A stretch of 64,000 nucleotides of DNA from Hippea alviniae EP5-r (GTDB taxonomy: Bacteria > Campylobacterota_A > Desulfurellia > Desulfurellales > Hippeaceae). The position numbers and the translations under genes were made by a program. The DNA lies in assembly GCF_000420385.1 (NCBI RefSeq), contig NZ_ATUV01000002.1, positions 389,600 to 453,599 on the forward strand, read 5' to 3'. Below, piece after piece: positions 1 through 8,986 of the stretch (position 1 is its first letter; every line of letters begins with the position of its first letter). The notes under the pieces are model-generated. The model searched no databases, was not told the origin of the DNA, and saw only the letters and a program-made list of their open reading frames with translations.

Positions 1-1139
1 CCTGAGTTTATGCCGACCTTCTCAAGCAGCATTTTTGGTAAACCTTCATCGTCGCCGGCAAGCAGAAGATAAACTCTTCTGTCTGAGATATTGCCAATTT
101 CACTTGCCGCAAGGGTGGCATAATCAATAGCCAAAGCCAAAAGCTCGCCGTGAAAATTACCGCCACTTAGCACCGTATCCTTATCAAAAATCACGGGATT
201 GTCCGTTACGCTGTTTAGCTCAATCTCAATCAACTCTTTAAGATGCTCTAATGCATTCCTTGCAGCACCATGAACCTGTGGCACACATCTCAAAGAATAT
301 GGGTCTTGAACCTTATGGCAATGTATGTGAGACCTTACGATTTCTGAATCTTTAAGTAAGCTGTAAACCCTTCTTGCCGTAATCTGAGCACCCTTGAATG
401 GCCTTACTTTATGCAATCTTTCATCAAAGGGCTTAATTGAGCCCTTAAGTGCTTCTATGCTCAAAGCTGCGGATATGTCTGCTAAATCTAAATACCTTTC
501 AAACCTATATGCTCCGTATGATGCAAATGCACTGATGAATTGTGTTCCGTTTATTAGAGCAAGCCCTTCTTTTGGATGAAGCCTTAACGGATTTAAGTTG
601 AACTGTTTTAAAACTGCTTCTGTTTTTACTCTTTTGCCTTCGAAAAACACTTCTCCTAAACCTATCAACGGCAAAAACAGATGAGCCAAAGGAGCCAAAT
701 CGCCGCTTGCACCAACAGAGCCTTTGCTCGGCACAACGGGTATCGCATCGTTTTCTATATGCCAGATTATTCTTTGAATTGTCTCTTTTGAAACACCCGA
801 ATAGCCAAGCGATAAAGAGTGCACCTTTATAATCATCATTAACTTTGCAATAAATGGCTTAACAGGTTCACCGACACCACAGGCGTGACTTTTGAGCAGG
901 TTATACTGAAGTTTGTCGGTTTCTTCTTTTGATATAACTGTTCTGCACAATGTTCCAAAGCCTGTATTTATGCCATAAACAGCTTCACCTTTTTTTAAAA
1001 TCTCTCCTACGGCATTGAAGGATTTTTCTATTTTGTTTAAGGTTTCTTCTGTAAGCTCTGCTTTAATTTCACCCTTTGCTATTTTTATCAGATTCTCAAT
1101 GGTTAAATTGTCTAAACCGTATCTAAATATCTCACCCAT
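1..1139 (-). CDS. hutH: Histidine ammonia-lyase, C-terminal part beyond window
   Basis: Translating the minus strand from the ATG at 1139 gives an unbroken frame to the window edge (about 379 codons of a family usually near 500). It carries the Ala-Ser-Gly triad that forms the MIO electrophile (context GSVGASGDLAPLAHL, bases about 688-720), the N-terminal YGINTGFG signature and an SVTDNP motif. The enzyme deaminates histidine to urocanate, the first step of histidine degradation. The ATG overlaps the stop of the upstream MarR gene by 8 bases, so the two are probably co-transcribed. The C-terminus is missing only because the window starts here. A related aromatic-amino-acid lyase is the main alternative. 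Confidence 0.93.
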   Translation of the reverse strand, partial: MGEIFRYGLDNLTIENLIKIAKGEIKAELTEETLNKIEKSFNAVGEILKKGEAVYGINTGFGTLCRTVISKEETDKLQYNLLKSHACGVGEPVKPFIAKLMMIIKVHSLSLGYSGVSKETIQRIIWHIENDAIPVVPSKGSVGASGDLAPLAHLFLPLIGLGEVFFEGKRVKTEAVLKQFNLNPLRLHPKEGLALINGTQFISAFASYGAYRFERYLDLADISAALSIEALKGSIKPFDERLHKVRPFKGAQITARRVYSLLKDSEIVRSHIHCHKVQDPYSLRCVPQVHGAARNALEHLKELIEIELNSVTDNPVIFDKDTVLSGGNFHGELLALAIDYATLAASEIGNISDRRVYLLLAGDDEGLPKMLLEKVGINS

Positions 1140-2037
1140 TTTTTACAAACTCCGCAACCCTTCTGTTTACATCTTCCCTTTCTGTGATTTTTGAAAGCTT
1201 GAACCCTTCGTTTAGAAGCATCTCCATTATCATTGGCTTGTCAGCATCAAGCAGAACTCTGCAGTTTGAAGGTTTGACTTCTGAGAAAAATTTTGAAGTT
1301 AAAGATGCTGCAACCTTGTTATCAACATCGTCCTTATCGCAGACAAGCACACTGTTTTTATCCTTGATATAAATCACGGCTGCAACAACTTCTCTCTCTT
1401 TTACGGCAAGTATAGAATCTGTTTTTTTAATGAACCCTTTGAAATCATCGACAATCTCTTCATCTGCACAACCAAAGTTAAACATCCACTCGAACACGAG
1501 CTTTTTTAAAGAGAGATAATAGACATCGGCGTATCTAACAAAGGCAAAGCTTGAGTTTTTTATACTTTCAAGAACCCTTTTTGAGAGTGGCTTTCTTCTA
1601 AAAGCGGATTCGAGCTCATCTAAAGCCTCAAGCATAAATTTTGAGTTTTCACCTTCATCGAGCATCTCTCTCATCTTTGTCCTTATAAGCTTCCAGATGG
1701 GTTTGGCGCTCTTTAGAATCTCCTTTGCCTTTTGAGTAAAGCAGACAACCTTGAATCTTTTATCCTTCTCATCGGGCTTTATAATGACAAGACCCTTTTC
1801 CTGCAAAGAAGCAATGGATTGACTAACAGCAGACTGCGTTAAATCGAGATGATGAGCTATCTCGCTCATGGTTAACTCGCCGTATCTGTCAAGCAGGTAA
1901 AATATGGCAAACCAGGATGGCTCAAACTCTATCTGTTGGTTTTTGTATATCAGACTTACATCTGTTAAGAACCTATCACTTAGCCGTTTAAACCTGCTAC
2001 CTAAGATTAACTCGCCTGCAAGGCTAAAAACCGACAC
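1132..2037 (-). CDS. MarR-family regulator with C-terminal acetyltransferase-like region
   Basis: About 301 residues. The N-terminal third holds a MarR winged helix: the motif LTMSEIAHHLDLTQSAVSQS followed by a DEKDKR wing. The rest resembles a degenerate GNAT acetyltransferase fold, as in MarR/GNAT fusion proteins, but I see no clear acetyl-CoA loop. The longest frame opens at 2091, inside tRNA-Glu, which is implausible as a start. A GTG at 2037 with AAGGA at 2045-2049 (seven-base spacing) is a far better start. It overlaps hutH by eight bases and may control or sense histidine or urocanate use; that role is inferred from position only. Confidence 0.8.
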   Translation of the reverse strand: MSVFSLAGELILGSRFKRLSDRFLTDVSLIYKNQQIEFEPSWFAIFYLLDRYGELTMSEIAHHLDLTQSAVSQSIASLQEKGLVIIKPDEKDKRFKVVCFTQKAKEILKSAKPIWKLIRTKMREMLDEGENSKFMLEALDELESAFRRKPLSKRVLESIKNSSFAFVRYADVYYLSLKKLVFEWMFNFGCADEEIVDDFKGFIKKTDSILAVKEREVVAAVIYIKDKNSVLVCDKDDVDNKVAASLTSKFFSEVKPSNCRVLLDADKPMIMEMLLNEGFKLSKITEREDVNRRVAEFVKNG

Positions 2038-2079
2038 AACTAAGTCCTTAATTAAGCACTTTAGTAAATGTTTAAAAAA

Positions 2080-2154
<75 letters not shown>

Positions 2155-2167
2155 ACAAACCAAATAA

Positions 2168-2241
2168 TGGCTGGGATGCAGGGATTCGAACCCCGACTCG
2201 CGGATCCAGAGTCCGCTGTCCTACCGTTAGACGACATCCCA
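2168..2241 (-). tRNA. tRNA-Gln (anticodon CTG)
   Basis: Cloverleaf on the minus strand: acceptor TGGGATG/CATCCCA, anticodon stem GCGGA/TCCGC with loop CTCTGGA giving anticodon CTG, T-arm GGGGTTCGAATCCC, and encoded CCA at 2168-2170. It belonged to a Pro-Arg-Gln-Glu cluster now split by the inserted element. Confidence 0.95.
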
Positions 2242-2254
2242 ACCGCCAGCACAA

Positions 2255-2282
2255 ATTTTACCGTTTTATATAAGAAAGTCAA
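2255..2282 (-). promoter_or_regulatory. Sigma70-type promoter for tRNA-Gln/tRNA-Glu
   Basis: On the minus strand TTGACT (2277-2282) and TAAAAT (2255-2260) are separated by 16 bases, just upstream of tRNA-Gln. This would let the two tRNAs be expressed although the element separates them from tRNA-Arg and tRNA-Pro. Confidence 0.6.
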
Positions 2283-2292
2283 GGGTAAAGAG

Positions 2293-2440
2293 TGTCAACG
2301 CAATTTAAAAATACCCCTTTTCCAAAGTAAAAATGTCCCTTTTTCTTCTTATTTTTACCTGTCCTTTGCTCATGTAATAATAGGAAATAGAACAGGAAAC
2401 AGTCTTTGAATAACAAGAAAGCGGCTTTCTTCTTTTCCAT
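2293..2440 (-). mobile_element. IS end remnant, same type as the IS at 19339-20799
   Basis: The minus strand reads into an end starting TGTCAACGCAATTTAAAAAT, preceded by a GGGACATTT block. It matches the right terminus of the IS near 20640-20799, including the translated tail CFLFYF in both. Only about 150 bases remain and no transposase core is present. It lies between tRNA-Gln and the left attachment repeat, so it records an earlier or independent insertion outside the large element. The inner boundary is approximate. Confidence 0.7.
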
Positions 2441-2496
2441 TCTTTCACTCTTTGTAAGATATCCGCTATATGTGAGGCGTGGATTGAACAAAAAAC

Positions 2497-2544
2497 TGGC
2501 GCGCCCGAGAGGATTCGAACCTCTGACCCACGGATTAGAAGTCC
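2497..2544 (-). repeat. Left attachment site: displaced 3' half of tRNA-Arg
   Basis: These 48 bases are identical to 29398-29445, the 3' half of tRNA-Arg(TCT) from the anticodon stem to CCA. No 5' half follows here, so it is not a functional tRNA. The pair forms direct repeats flanking the element, as expected for a tyrosine integrase that uses a tRNA 3' end as attB. Confidence 0.95.
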
Positions 2545-2676
2545 TAAAAGCACACTTTCTGCCAAACCTTTTCTATCTGAGCTTTTTCAAAAAAATCCCT
2601 ATCAAAACAATGTTTTTTAAATATCAACTATTTGCATTTTTTGTGTTTTTTTGATAGTTTTTTATTGTTAGTTTTG

Positions 2677-2713
2677 AACAAAAACTTCCAATATGTTTCC
2701 AATGGAAATTGGA
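2677..2713. repeat. Left arm-type repeats (CTTCCAA family)
   Basis: Bases 2677-2702 form a 26-bp perfect copy of 29301-29326 and contain CTTCCAA and TTTCCAA. An inverted TTGGAAG follows at about 2709. Paired copies near both ends of an element fit integrase arm-binding sites. Binding itself is inferred. Confidence 0.7.
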
Positions 2714-2733
2714 AGTGATGATAGGATATAGAA

Positions 2734-3862
2734 ATGCCTATCTACGCTTGGTGTCCAAACTGTGGCACAGAATATAGCATAAAACATACACGGTGCCCCA
2801 AGTGCGGCACACCGAGACCACGAGTTGGTAGATTTAGAATTTTCATCCAACTTGAGAAAAAAACAGTTAAGAAATTGATATCCAACATATCTCTCGCTGA
2901 TGTAAAAAAATTGGAAACTATAATAAAACAAAGAATCATAGAAGGTATATACACAGAAAAACCCGTAGGCATAGAATTTAATACCTTTGTGAAGCAATAT
3001 TATCTTCCCTCTGAGAAAAATAACAAAAAACCTGAATCACTTAGAAGAGAAATAGAACTTTATAGAAAATATATTTCGCCGTTTTTAGCAGACAAAAAAA
3101 TTAAACGATATAACACCAAGCGACATAGAAAAAATAAAGGCTGACATGCTTGATAAAAGCCTCTCCCCCAGAACTATACAGTATGCTATTCAAACAGTAA
3201 AACACATGTTTAATGTTGCGATAAAACAAGGATTTTTCAAGGGTGAAAATCCAACAAGAGGCATAAAAATACCAAAAAAAGACAATAAACGCATACGCTT
3301 TCTCACAAGGGACGAAGCTAAAATGCTTCTACAAGAACTCAAAAAACACTCGCAAGACACTTATGAGATAGCTTACCTTTCCCTCTACACAGGTATGAGA
3401 TTTAGTGAAATAGCCAATTTAACATCAAGATATAGATTTTGAAAATGGTGTAATTCATATAAAAGACTCAAAAAGTGCTGAAAACAGAGCAGCTTATATG
3501 ACTGAAGAAATCAAAAATATGCTTTTGGAACGAAAAAAGAGAGAAAAAACAGAGCAAGGACTTGTTTTCCCAGACAAAAATGGAAAAACAAGAAGCAAAG
3601 TGTCAAGAACATTTGAAAGAGTCGTTAAGAAATTAGGCCTAAACAATAACATAACCGACCCGAGAGACAAAGTTGTCTTTCACACTTTAAGACATACCTT
3701 TGCCTCTTGGTTAGTCATGCAAGGCACGCCAATTTACACAGTTAAAGAGCCCATGGGACACAAAACTTTAGCCATGACTGAGAGATATATAGCCACCTTG
3801 CACCCGACGCGAAGAAACAAGCAATTGAGAAGCTTATGCATCATGATGATAAATATAAATAG
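2734..3862 (+). pseudogene. Tyrosine integrase with zinc-ribbon N-terminus, frameshifted
   Basis: Joined across frames, this reads as one phage-type tyrosine recombinase. It starts with a zinc ribbon (CPNCG then CPKCG), then a SAM-like core-binding domain, then a catalytic domain with TGMRFSEI (first Arg), HTLRHTFASW (His-x-x-Arg), MGHK (second His) and TERY (Tyr). The frame is lost in an A7 run near 3097, again near 3430, and again near 3790, where the tail HLAPDAKKQAIEKL continues in another frame to the stop at 3860. It lies next to the attachment repeat, as the element's own integrase would. With at least three indels it is unlikely to be active unless these are sequencing errors or slippage. 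Confidence 0.88.
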
Positions 3863-4085
3863 AAAAAATACGATTCCATTTCTCTAAATCCCGTTGTCTA
3901 TTTTCCTCTAAAATATCCAAAATTTTGTGCACATCTACAAATACCTTACCCCCCAGTTTTGAAAAAATAGGATATTTTTTCTCGTATTTAAGTCGCCTTA
4001 AATACCCAAGAGAAAGGGATATTCCATATTTTTGTTTTAGAACAGAAGGGGCTTCTTTAATCCATACCCATTCTCCTTTTTGCAT
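3834..4085 (-). CDS. Excisionase-like small DNA-binding protein
   Basis: An 83-residue protein starting at the ATG at 4085, with GGAGGTG immediately upstream; an upstream in-frame start is less likely. It contains a MerR/AlpA-like helix-turn-helix pattern and a tail FSKLGGKVFVDVHKIL. A second element gene at 27714-27929 has the same tail pattern. It overlaps the end of the integrase remnant on the opposite strand and is preceded by a cluster of CTTCCAA repeats, which suggests an Xis-like directionality factor or regulator. The family assignment rests on size, helix-turn-helix character and position, not on a specific signature. Confidence 0.6.
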   Translation of the reverse strand: MQKGEWVWIKEAPSVLKQKYGISLSLGYLRRLKYEKKYPIFSKLGGKVFVDVHKILDILEENRQRDLEKWNRIFSIYIYHHDA

Positions 4086-4138
4086 TTTCCCACCTCCTTC
4101 TTTTTCTATATGTTGTATCCGAAAATAAACACAAAAAA

Positions 4139-4219
4139 CTTCCAAAGACTTCCAAAACTTCCAAAGACTAAAAATGTAGTTGAAAACACGAAAAAACTTC
4201 CAATAAATTACTATTGGAA
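4139..4219. repeat. CTTCCAA repeat cluster upstream of the excisionase-like gene
   Basis: CTTCCAA occurs at 4139, 4149, 4158 and 4197, with an inverted TTGGAA near 4214. The first three are spaced about 10 bases apart, one helical turn, as for cooperative protein binding. The same heptamer lies at both ends of the element, so integrase or Xis could bind here and regulate the minus-strand gene. From 4220 to 4507 I see only AT-rich sequence. Confidence 0.6.
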
Positions 4220-4507
4220 TAGCTATTTATTCGCATTCCTTATTTTCCTTATTTTTTGTTTTACACTACTGAATAACAAAATAAAAGGATTAAAAATATT
4301 TGTTTTTGATATTTAAGGACATTTATTGTCAATAAAGTTTATTTTATGTCATCTTTTATAATGCCTATGAAAATTTGAAAAAATAAGAAAAAGACTTAAC
4401 AAAAGCAACAAAAGAGATATCCTTTCGTAAAGAAGGAAAAAAAGGAATTAAAAATGTATTTTGTAGTTGTTTTTTGGTGAAGGTAAAAAAGGAGTTGAAA
4501 GTTGAAG

Positions 4508-4636
4508 ATGGAAACAACGGAAGCAATAAAAGCAAAAGATTTAGAGATTGGTTTTTGGATTCTGACAGGGATTGCCCAAAAATTTGCAGAAGATATGCCA
4601 TTTTCGTATGTGTTTAAGAAAAGAAAAAAGCAATAA
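4508..4636 (+). CDS. Small hypothetical protein (42 aa)
   Basis: A short frame from ATG 4508 encodes METTEAIKAKDLEIG and ends in a basic FKKRKKQ tail. A possible AAGGAG lies about 13 bases upstream, farther than ideal; a TTG at 4502 would be closer. It precedes the primase gene on the same strand. I recognise no family, and it may not be translated. The following stretch (4637-4737) holds two short hairpins, GGAGCA/TGCTCC and GCCCCTT/AAGGGGC, before the primase start. Confidence 0.35.
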   Translation: METTEAIKAKDLEIGFWILTGIAQKFAEDMPFSYVFKKRKKQ

Positions 4637-4737
4637 GGAGCAGCCCCGACCAAAGATGCTCCCATTGAGCAATTTTGCAAGTCCAAAAACCGCCCCTTCA
4701 ACCTCCACCGCAAAAGGGGCAGAAAGGAGTGTTACAC

Positions 4738-6782
4738 ATGAAAACTTTAAGGCAAGAAATTCGGTTTGTCAAGGCCTTTGAGGAGACAAAGCAATACCTT
4801 GAAAAACTTTATCCAAACCATGATTTTAAATGGAAATACAGGAGCGGGCGTTGGTGGGGGTTTGCCCTGCCCACAAAGATAAAAAACATCCAAACTTAAA
4901 TATTTATCTGACCCGCAATGGTAAAGTAGCCTGGCACTGCTTTGCCTGTGGATACGCAGGAACCCTTTTTCAAAAGGACAAAGAAAAAGAGCTTCAAGAA
5001 TTAGAGCAAAAAGAAAAGGATGAAAAGCTTACCGAACATGAAAAGAATAGATTAGAAAAACTTAGATCTTGGAAACAAGAAAAAGAAAGACAAGAAAAGG
5101 CACAAGCAGATTTTAAAATTTTGCAAAAAAAACCTTTATGAAAAAATTAAAAATTTAAATTTAAACCAGGCAGCTTCATATCTTTACAAACGCCTTGGGG
5201 ATTTGCTCTTTGAGAAAGAAGAGAATATAAAAAAACTCCCTATCGGAATATTATCTTCAGATATCCTTAAAAAACTACAGCTTGCAGAAAAATTTGAACC
5301 TTTTGCAAATACAGAAAAAATAATATTTGCTTATTACGATATATATGGGAACATAACACATTTTCACATCCGTGATCCACTCGCAAAAACAAAACAGGAA
5401 CGATTCAAGACTTTAAAAGTTAAGGAAAAAGCAGAGGGGATTTTTAACGTTCGAACGCTCCTTGAACATCCTGACCCTTTTGTCTTCATAGTTGAAGGTG
5501 AATTCGATGTAATAACTCCTGTGCTTGTAAGTGATTTTGCGATACCAGTAATTGCAACTGGATCTGTTTCAAGTATCAAAGCAAAAACAATTAAAAGCAT
5601 ACTTGAACAGGATAAGATTCCTATACTTGTCCCCGATTGGGATTGCGCAGGGGGAAATACCTTACAAGAACTTATTTTAGAAATTCAGGAGGATTTAAAA
5701 AACAAGATTTACATTGTGCCTGAACCGCCTTATAAGGAAGATGAAGATAGAAACGCAATTACTGATTTTGATGAATTATTTAGATTTAAGCAAGAAGATG
5801 AAGCACGCAAAATAGCCGCACAATTTAGTTTCATCACTCTTCATGAATACGAAAAAACTTAGAAGAACAAGAAAAACAAAAAATTATAGAAAAATACAGG
5901 AAATATCCAAGTCAATACAAAAAAATAGTATTTGCAAAACATGCAATACAAACACAAGAAGACGATATTCCTCTGGAAGATGCCCTTGATATTTTACAGA
6001 ATGCAAAAGAAGAAAAAGGATTTTTAAATGGGAAGCTGTATCCAGGCGTTTTAAACCTTCTTGTAGCTCCTGGAGCAGTCGGAAAAACCACTTATGCTTA
6101 TTATTTGTCTTTAAAATTTGTAGAAGAAACAGGAAAAGGAATGATATATTTTAGTCCAGAAGAAACTCAATGGTCAACAAAACTCAAGCTCAAAAATTTA
6201 GTTAATTTTTACCAAAATTTAAAAAAACCTTTAGAGCAAAGAAAGCTCAAAATTGTTAATCAATACATAACTTTTATAACCAAAAGAATGGGGGAAATAA
6301 CGACAACTCCAGCCTTAAAAAGACTTACAGAAATCATAAGCACTAACGATATAGGCATGATAGTTCTTGATCCCGTATTGAACTTTATATCGAATGTAAA
6401 TGAGAACGACATGATAAGAGAGGCTATAAACAAAATATTAGATACAATATCTCAAAGAAACATTGTTTTACTTGGGATTTACCACACGAATAAGGATTAC
6501 CAAACAATTGCTACTATAAAACAAGAATATGGGGGAAAAGATGCATCCAAAATAGACAGTAAACATGTAGATGCTTTGACAGAAACGGTAAGAGGAAGTG
6601 CTGAAGTAGTTAATGTGGCACGAATAGTGTATTTTATGTTAAGCGATACAAAAATACCTAACAAACAAAAAATCATAACAATTAAAAGTAATATAAGCAG
6701 AAAAGGTATAGTGATCGACACTTTCAATTTACCCTTCCAGGATCAAGAAAATTACGAAAGATATTGCTATGATAGACTTTAA
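4738..6782 (+). pseudogene. Primase-helicase (CHC2 zinc finger, TOPRIM, RecA-like ATPase), frameshifted
   Basis: The start is ATG 4738 after GAAAGGAGT. Joined frames give a plasmid-type DNA primase/helicase. A CHC2 zinc finger (CPAH ... CFAC) lies near 4868-4960. A TOPRIM domain follows, with VEGEFDV and VPDWD. A RecA/AAA-type ATPase comes last, with Walker A APGAVGKT and the aspartate strand IGMIVLDPV. The frame breaks near 4863 (one T apparently missing), at an A8 run near 5125, and at an A6 run near 5857. The reading frame is otherwise good, so decay is recent or the breaks are artefacts. This would have been the element's replication primase, upstream of the Rep-like gene. Confidence 0.85.
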
Positions 6783-7656
6783 AAACAACACCGTGCAAAT
6801 TGAAGATAGTGTGTTACACTATTTACCTTTTTTACCAACACGAACTCGACAAAAAGATTATCAGGTAATTCGAAAATACAAAAATAGCAATCTAATGTGT
6901 GAATTACGGGCACAGGAAAGCCTAAATGTTCACGACCTCTTGATATTATTTGTTTTACTCAAGGACTATCAAAAAAATCCAGAAAGCTGGAAAAAAACAA
7001 CTATAATGGTTAAAAGATCAAACAAAACTATGGAGATCGCAAGTAAAGTAGTATCCTTAAAGGAGATTTGCAAGACAAGAGGAATAATCCCTAAAAAAAA
7101 TAATAGACAAACTGTTTTAAATTCTTTAAGGCGCTTTAGGTATGCAGAAATAAGATACTTATGGCCAAACGGAACAACAGAGTATTCCTCGTATATTTAT
7201 AACATTGCAGAAGAAGACACAGAAGTCAATGTGTTAAGAATAGATGTAAACAAGAGGTTCTTTGACTTTTGCTTAAAAAAAGGCATAGTGATTAATTTGG
7301 AATATATTTACAAAATCGAGCAAATCAAAGATAAAAATTTAAAACATTATAAAGGATATGCTATTCTACTGATCTTATACATGCAAGGGACAAAAGAGGT
7401 ATTAGAAAGTAAAAGAAAAAAGAAATACTTTTATTGGAGACGATACTATACAGAAGAAGAATTACTCTACGCATCGCACATAGCAGAATTAAATATTGCA
7501 GAAACAGAGAAGAGGAAGTTTCTACAAAGAAGCTTGAAAATCTTGTATAAATGTGGAATACCAGAATACAAATTAGACAAAGAAAGCAAGATTTATTATC
7601 GAGCAGATATAAAGGAAGTAAATGAAAAATTTACAAAAATCAAACCCATCCAATAA
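6769..7656 (+). CDS. Putative plasmid replication initiator (Rep-like)
   Basis: Intact, 295 residues, basic, with two likely winged-helix segments (about residues 95-130 and 220-275). It starts inside the end of the primase-helicase frame, so the two are translationally linked. It is followed directly by direct repeats of GGGAAATTTGGT type with 22-bp spacing, the usual arrangement of a Rep protein and its iterons. I do not recognise a specific Rep family signature; the call rests on neighbours and overall character. A general helix-turn-helix regulator is possible. Confidence 0.5.
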   Translation: MIDFKNNTVQIEDSVLHYLPFLPTRTRQKDYQVIRKYKNSNLMCELRAQESLNVHDLLILFVLLKDYQKNPESWKKTTIMVKRSNKTMEIASKVVSLKEICKTRGIIPKKNNRQTVLNSLRRFRYAEIRYLWPNGTTEYSSYIYNIAEEDTEVNVLRIDVNKRFFDFCLKKGIVINLEYIYKIEQIKDKNLKHYKGYAILLILYMQGTKEVLESKRKKKYFYWRRYYTEEELLYASHIAELNIAETEKRKFLQRSLKILYKCGIPEYKLDKESKIYYRADIKEVNEKFTKIKPIQ

Positions 7657-7668
7657 AAGAAATCAATA

Positions 7669-7907
7669 GGGGAAATTTGGTACCCCAAGACACTCTTAAG
7701 AGCCAATATAATACAATTGGAATGAAAGCGACTTCATTCTATTTTGAACATATGTTATTTTTAGAAACACCGCATACAAATAATAATTTTCGTGAAATTT
7801 TGCTATATGTATGAATTATATATATAAAATCTGGAATGCGATTCTGATAAAAAAGAAAAAGCCAGAGGGAAATTTGGTATCCCAAAATGGGAAATTTGGT
7901 ATCCCAA
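7669..7907 (+). repeat. Iteron set A (GGGAAATTTGGTAYCCCAA)
   Basis: Copies lie at 7669-7688 (with an extra leading G), 7867-7885 and 7889-7907. The last two are exactly 22 bp apart. Each is partly palindromic (GGGA ... TCCC). They lie just downstream of the Rep-like gene and resemble set B at 8718-8780, which shares GGGAAATTT and the 22-bp spacing. Confidence 0.65.
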
Positions 7908-7951
7908 AAATTTTTGTAACCCCGTATAGAAACAACAATTTTAAGCCCCTA

Positions 7952-8022
7952 TATAGTATCTTTAGATACTATAAAACTATAAAACCCAGCGGTGGTGGGG
8001 GTCGTCTATCGACTCCCCCCCC
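7952..8022. other. Palindromes in candidate replication origin
   Basis: A perfect 9-bp inverted repeat TATAGTATC/GATACTATA with loop TTTA (7952-7973) is followed by an imperfect G-rich/C-rich hairpin (GGGGGTCG ... CGACTCCCCC, about 7995-8020). Together with the iterons and AT-rich flanks this looks like an origin or its control region. No gene is evident in 7657-8091. Confidence 0.45.
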
Positions 8023-8091
8023 CACACACACCGCTTTCTAATCAAAATTGCTTAGACCTATTTTTATGATTCTTATTTAAAGGAGGTAACT

Positions 8092-8237
8092 ATGAATCCT
8101 GAAAGAATAGAGATAGAATTAACCCATCAGGAGAGAAAACCGATAAAATGTATGGCTTTTTGAAACTATCTCCAGACGACAGGGAGTTTGCAGAAAAGGT
8201 GATAGGGTCTGGTGAGTTACTTTTTGATGAAGAGTAA
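8092..8237 (+). pseudogene. Small unknown gene, one-base frameshift
   Basis: A strong ribosome site (AAAGGAGGT) precedes ATG 8092. The frame starts MNPERIEIELTHQERK, then stops at TTTTTGA. Adding one A to the AAAA run near 8138 restores a frame reading TDKMYGFLKLSPDDREF through GELLFDEE to the stop at 8235-8237, about 49 residues. No family is recognised. Its position between the iteron sets suggests a replication or copy-control accessory, but nothing in the sequence proves this. Confidence 0.45.
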
Positions 8238-8282
8238 AAAAACACAAGCAACTTCCCTGTCTGCAATGCCTATTGGTTTTGC

Positions 8283-8585
8283 TCACGCCACTTCAGGCTT
8301 AATTGTTTTTAAAATACTTTCTTCTTTCTCCATAGTTTTATACATATCCCACCTGAGCTGTAAATTCAGCCAAAAATCAGGAGTGGTATTAAAGAACTTG
8401 GCCAATCTCAAGGCTGTGCTTACGGTTATGCTTCTTTTACCGTTTACTATCTCATTCACCCTTTGGTAAGGAACCTTTATAGCTTTGGCCAATTTCTTCT
8501 GACTTATGCCCATAGGTTTCAAAAACTCTTCAAGCAAAATAACACCAGGGTGGATTGGCTCTCTATCTGTTGGAATTCTAACCAT
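8283..8585 (-). CDS. higA: HigA-family antitoxin, orphan
   Basis: 100 residues with an XRE helix-turn-helix (SQKKLAKAIKVPYQRVNEIV) and the family signature IHPGVILLEEFL near the N-terminus. Start ATG 8585, with AAGGA upstream. HigA normally neutralises HigB, an RNase encoded just upstream. No higB-like frame lies upstream (8586-8980 has no gene) or downstream, so this is a solitary antitoxin or a stand-alone regulator. Next to iteron set B it may have been kept after toxin loss. Confidence 0.85.
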   Translation of the reverse strand: MVRIPTDREPIHPGVILLEEFLKPMGISQKKLAKAIKVPYQRVNEIVNGKRSITVSTALRLAKFFNTTPDFWLNLQLRWDMYKTMEKEESILKTIKPEVA

Positions 8586-8717
8586 CTCTTGTTCCTTTCT
8601 TATTCGTGATAATTAACAGATATAATCATATTTACATGATAGCATGGATAACATGATAAAAACAATATACAACTTATAGTATTCCAAAACCCGCCTCACT
8701 GTGATTTTTCTAAAAAA

Positions 8718-8780
8718 GGGAAATTTTATCCGACCAGATGGGAAATTTTATCTGACCGAGTGGGAAATATTGTCCGACCA
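8718..8780 (+). repeat. Iteron set B (GGGAAATTTTATCCGACCA)
   Basis: Three tandem copies start at 8718, 8740 and 8762, exactly 22 bp apart: GGGAAATTTTATCCGACCA, then the same with TCTGACCG, then GGGAAATATTGTCCGACCA. The strict two-turn spacing is typical of plasmid iterons. They lie between the orphan higA promoter side and hicBA. Confidence 0.75.
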
Positions 8781-8849
8781 CCCACTCTGTAATCCCTGTC
8801 CTGATAGGAATTTAGGCGGGTTATATATAGTATTCTATAGAATAAATAG

Positions 8850-8885
8850 GGAGGGCGGGCTTTCTTAAGAAGACGCCCGCCCTCC
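8850..8885. other. Strong GC hairpin in 8781-8980 gap
   Basis: GGAGGGCGGGC (8850-8860) pairs perfectly with GCCCGCCCTCC (8875-8885). The loop contains the palindrome TTCTTAAGAA. No T-run follows on either strand, so it is not a clear intrinsic terminator. An origin-associated or boundary structure is possible. Confidence 0.5.
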
Positions 8886-8986
8886 TTGAGTAAAAAAGAA
8901 GAACATTGCGAGGTTGGGTTATTTTTCTCTCCTTGACAACTCCTCATCCGTAAGCTATCGTTCTATAAAAGCACTGGGAGGTGCTT

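Noticed and set aside
2305..2565. Minus-strand open frame across the attL repeat
   Set aside because: Its reading (LIRGSEVRILSGAP) is a translation of tRNA-Arg sequence and IS remnant, not a protein.
7811..8041. 76-codon plus-strand frame in the iteron region
   Set aside because: It translates the iterons and hairpins (KFGIP repeats, PPPPTHT) and lacks a ribosome site.
8718..8780. CRISPR array
   Set aside because: Three 19-base repeats with only three bases between them and no cas genes; iterons fit better.
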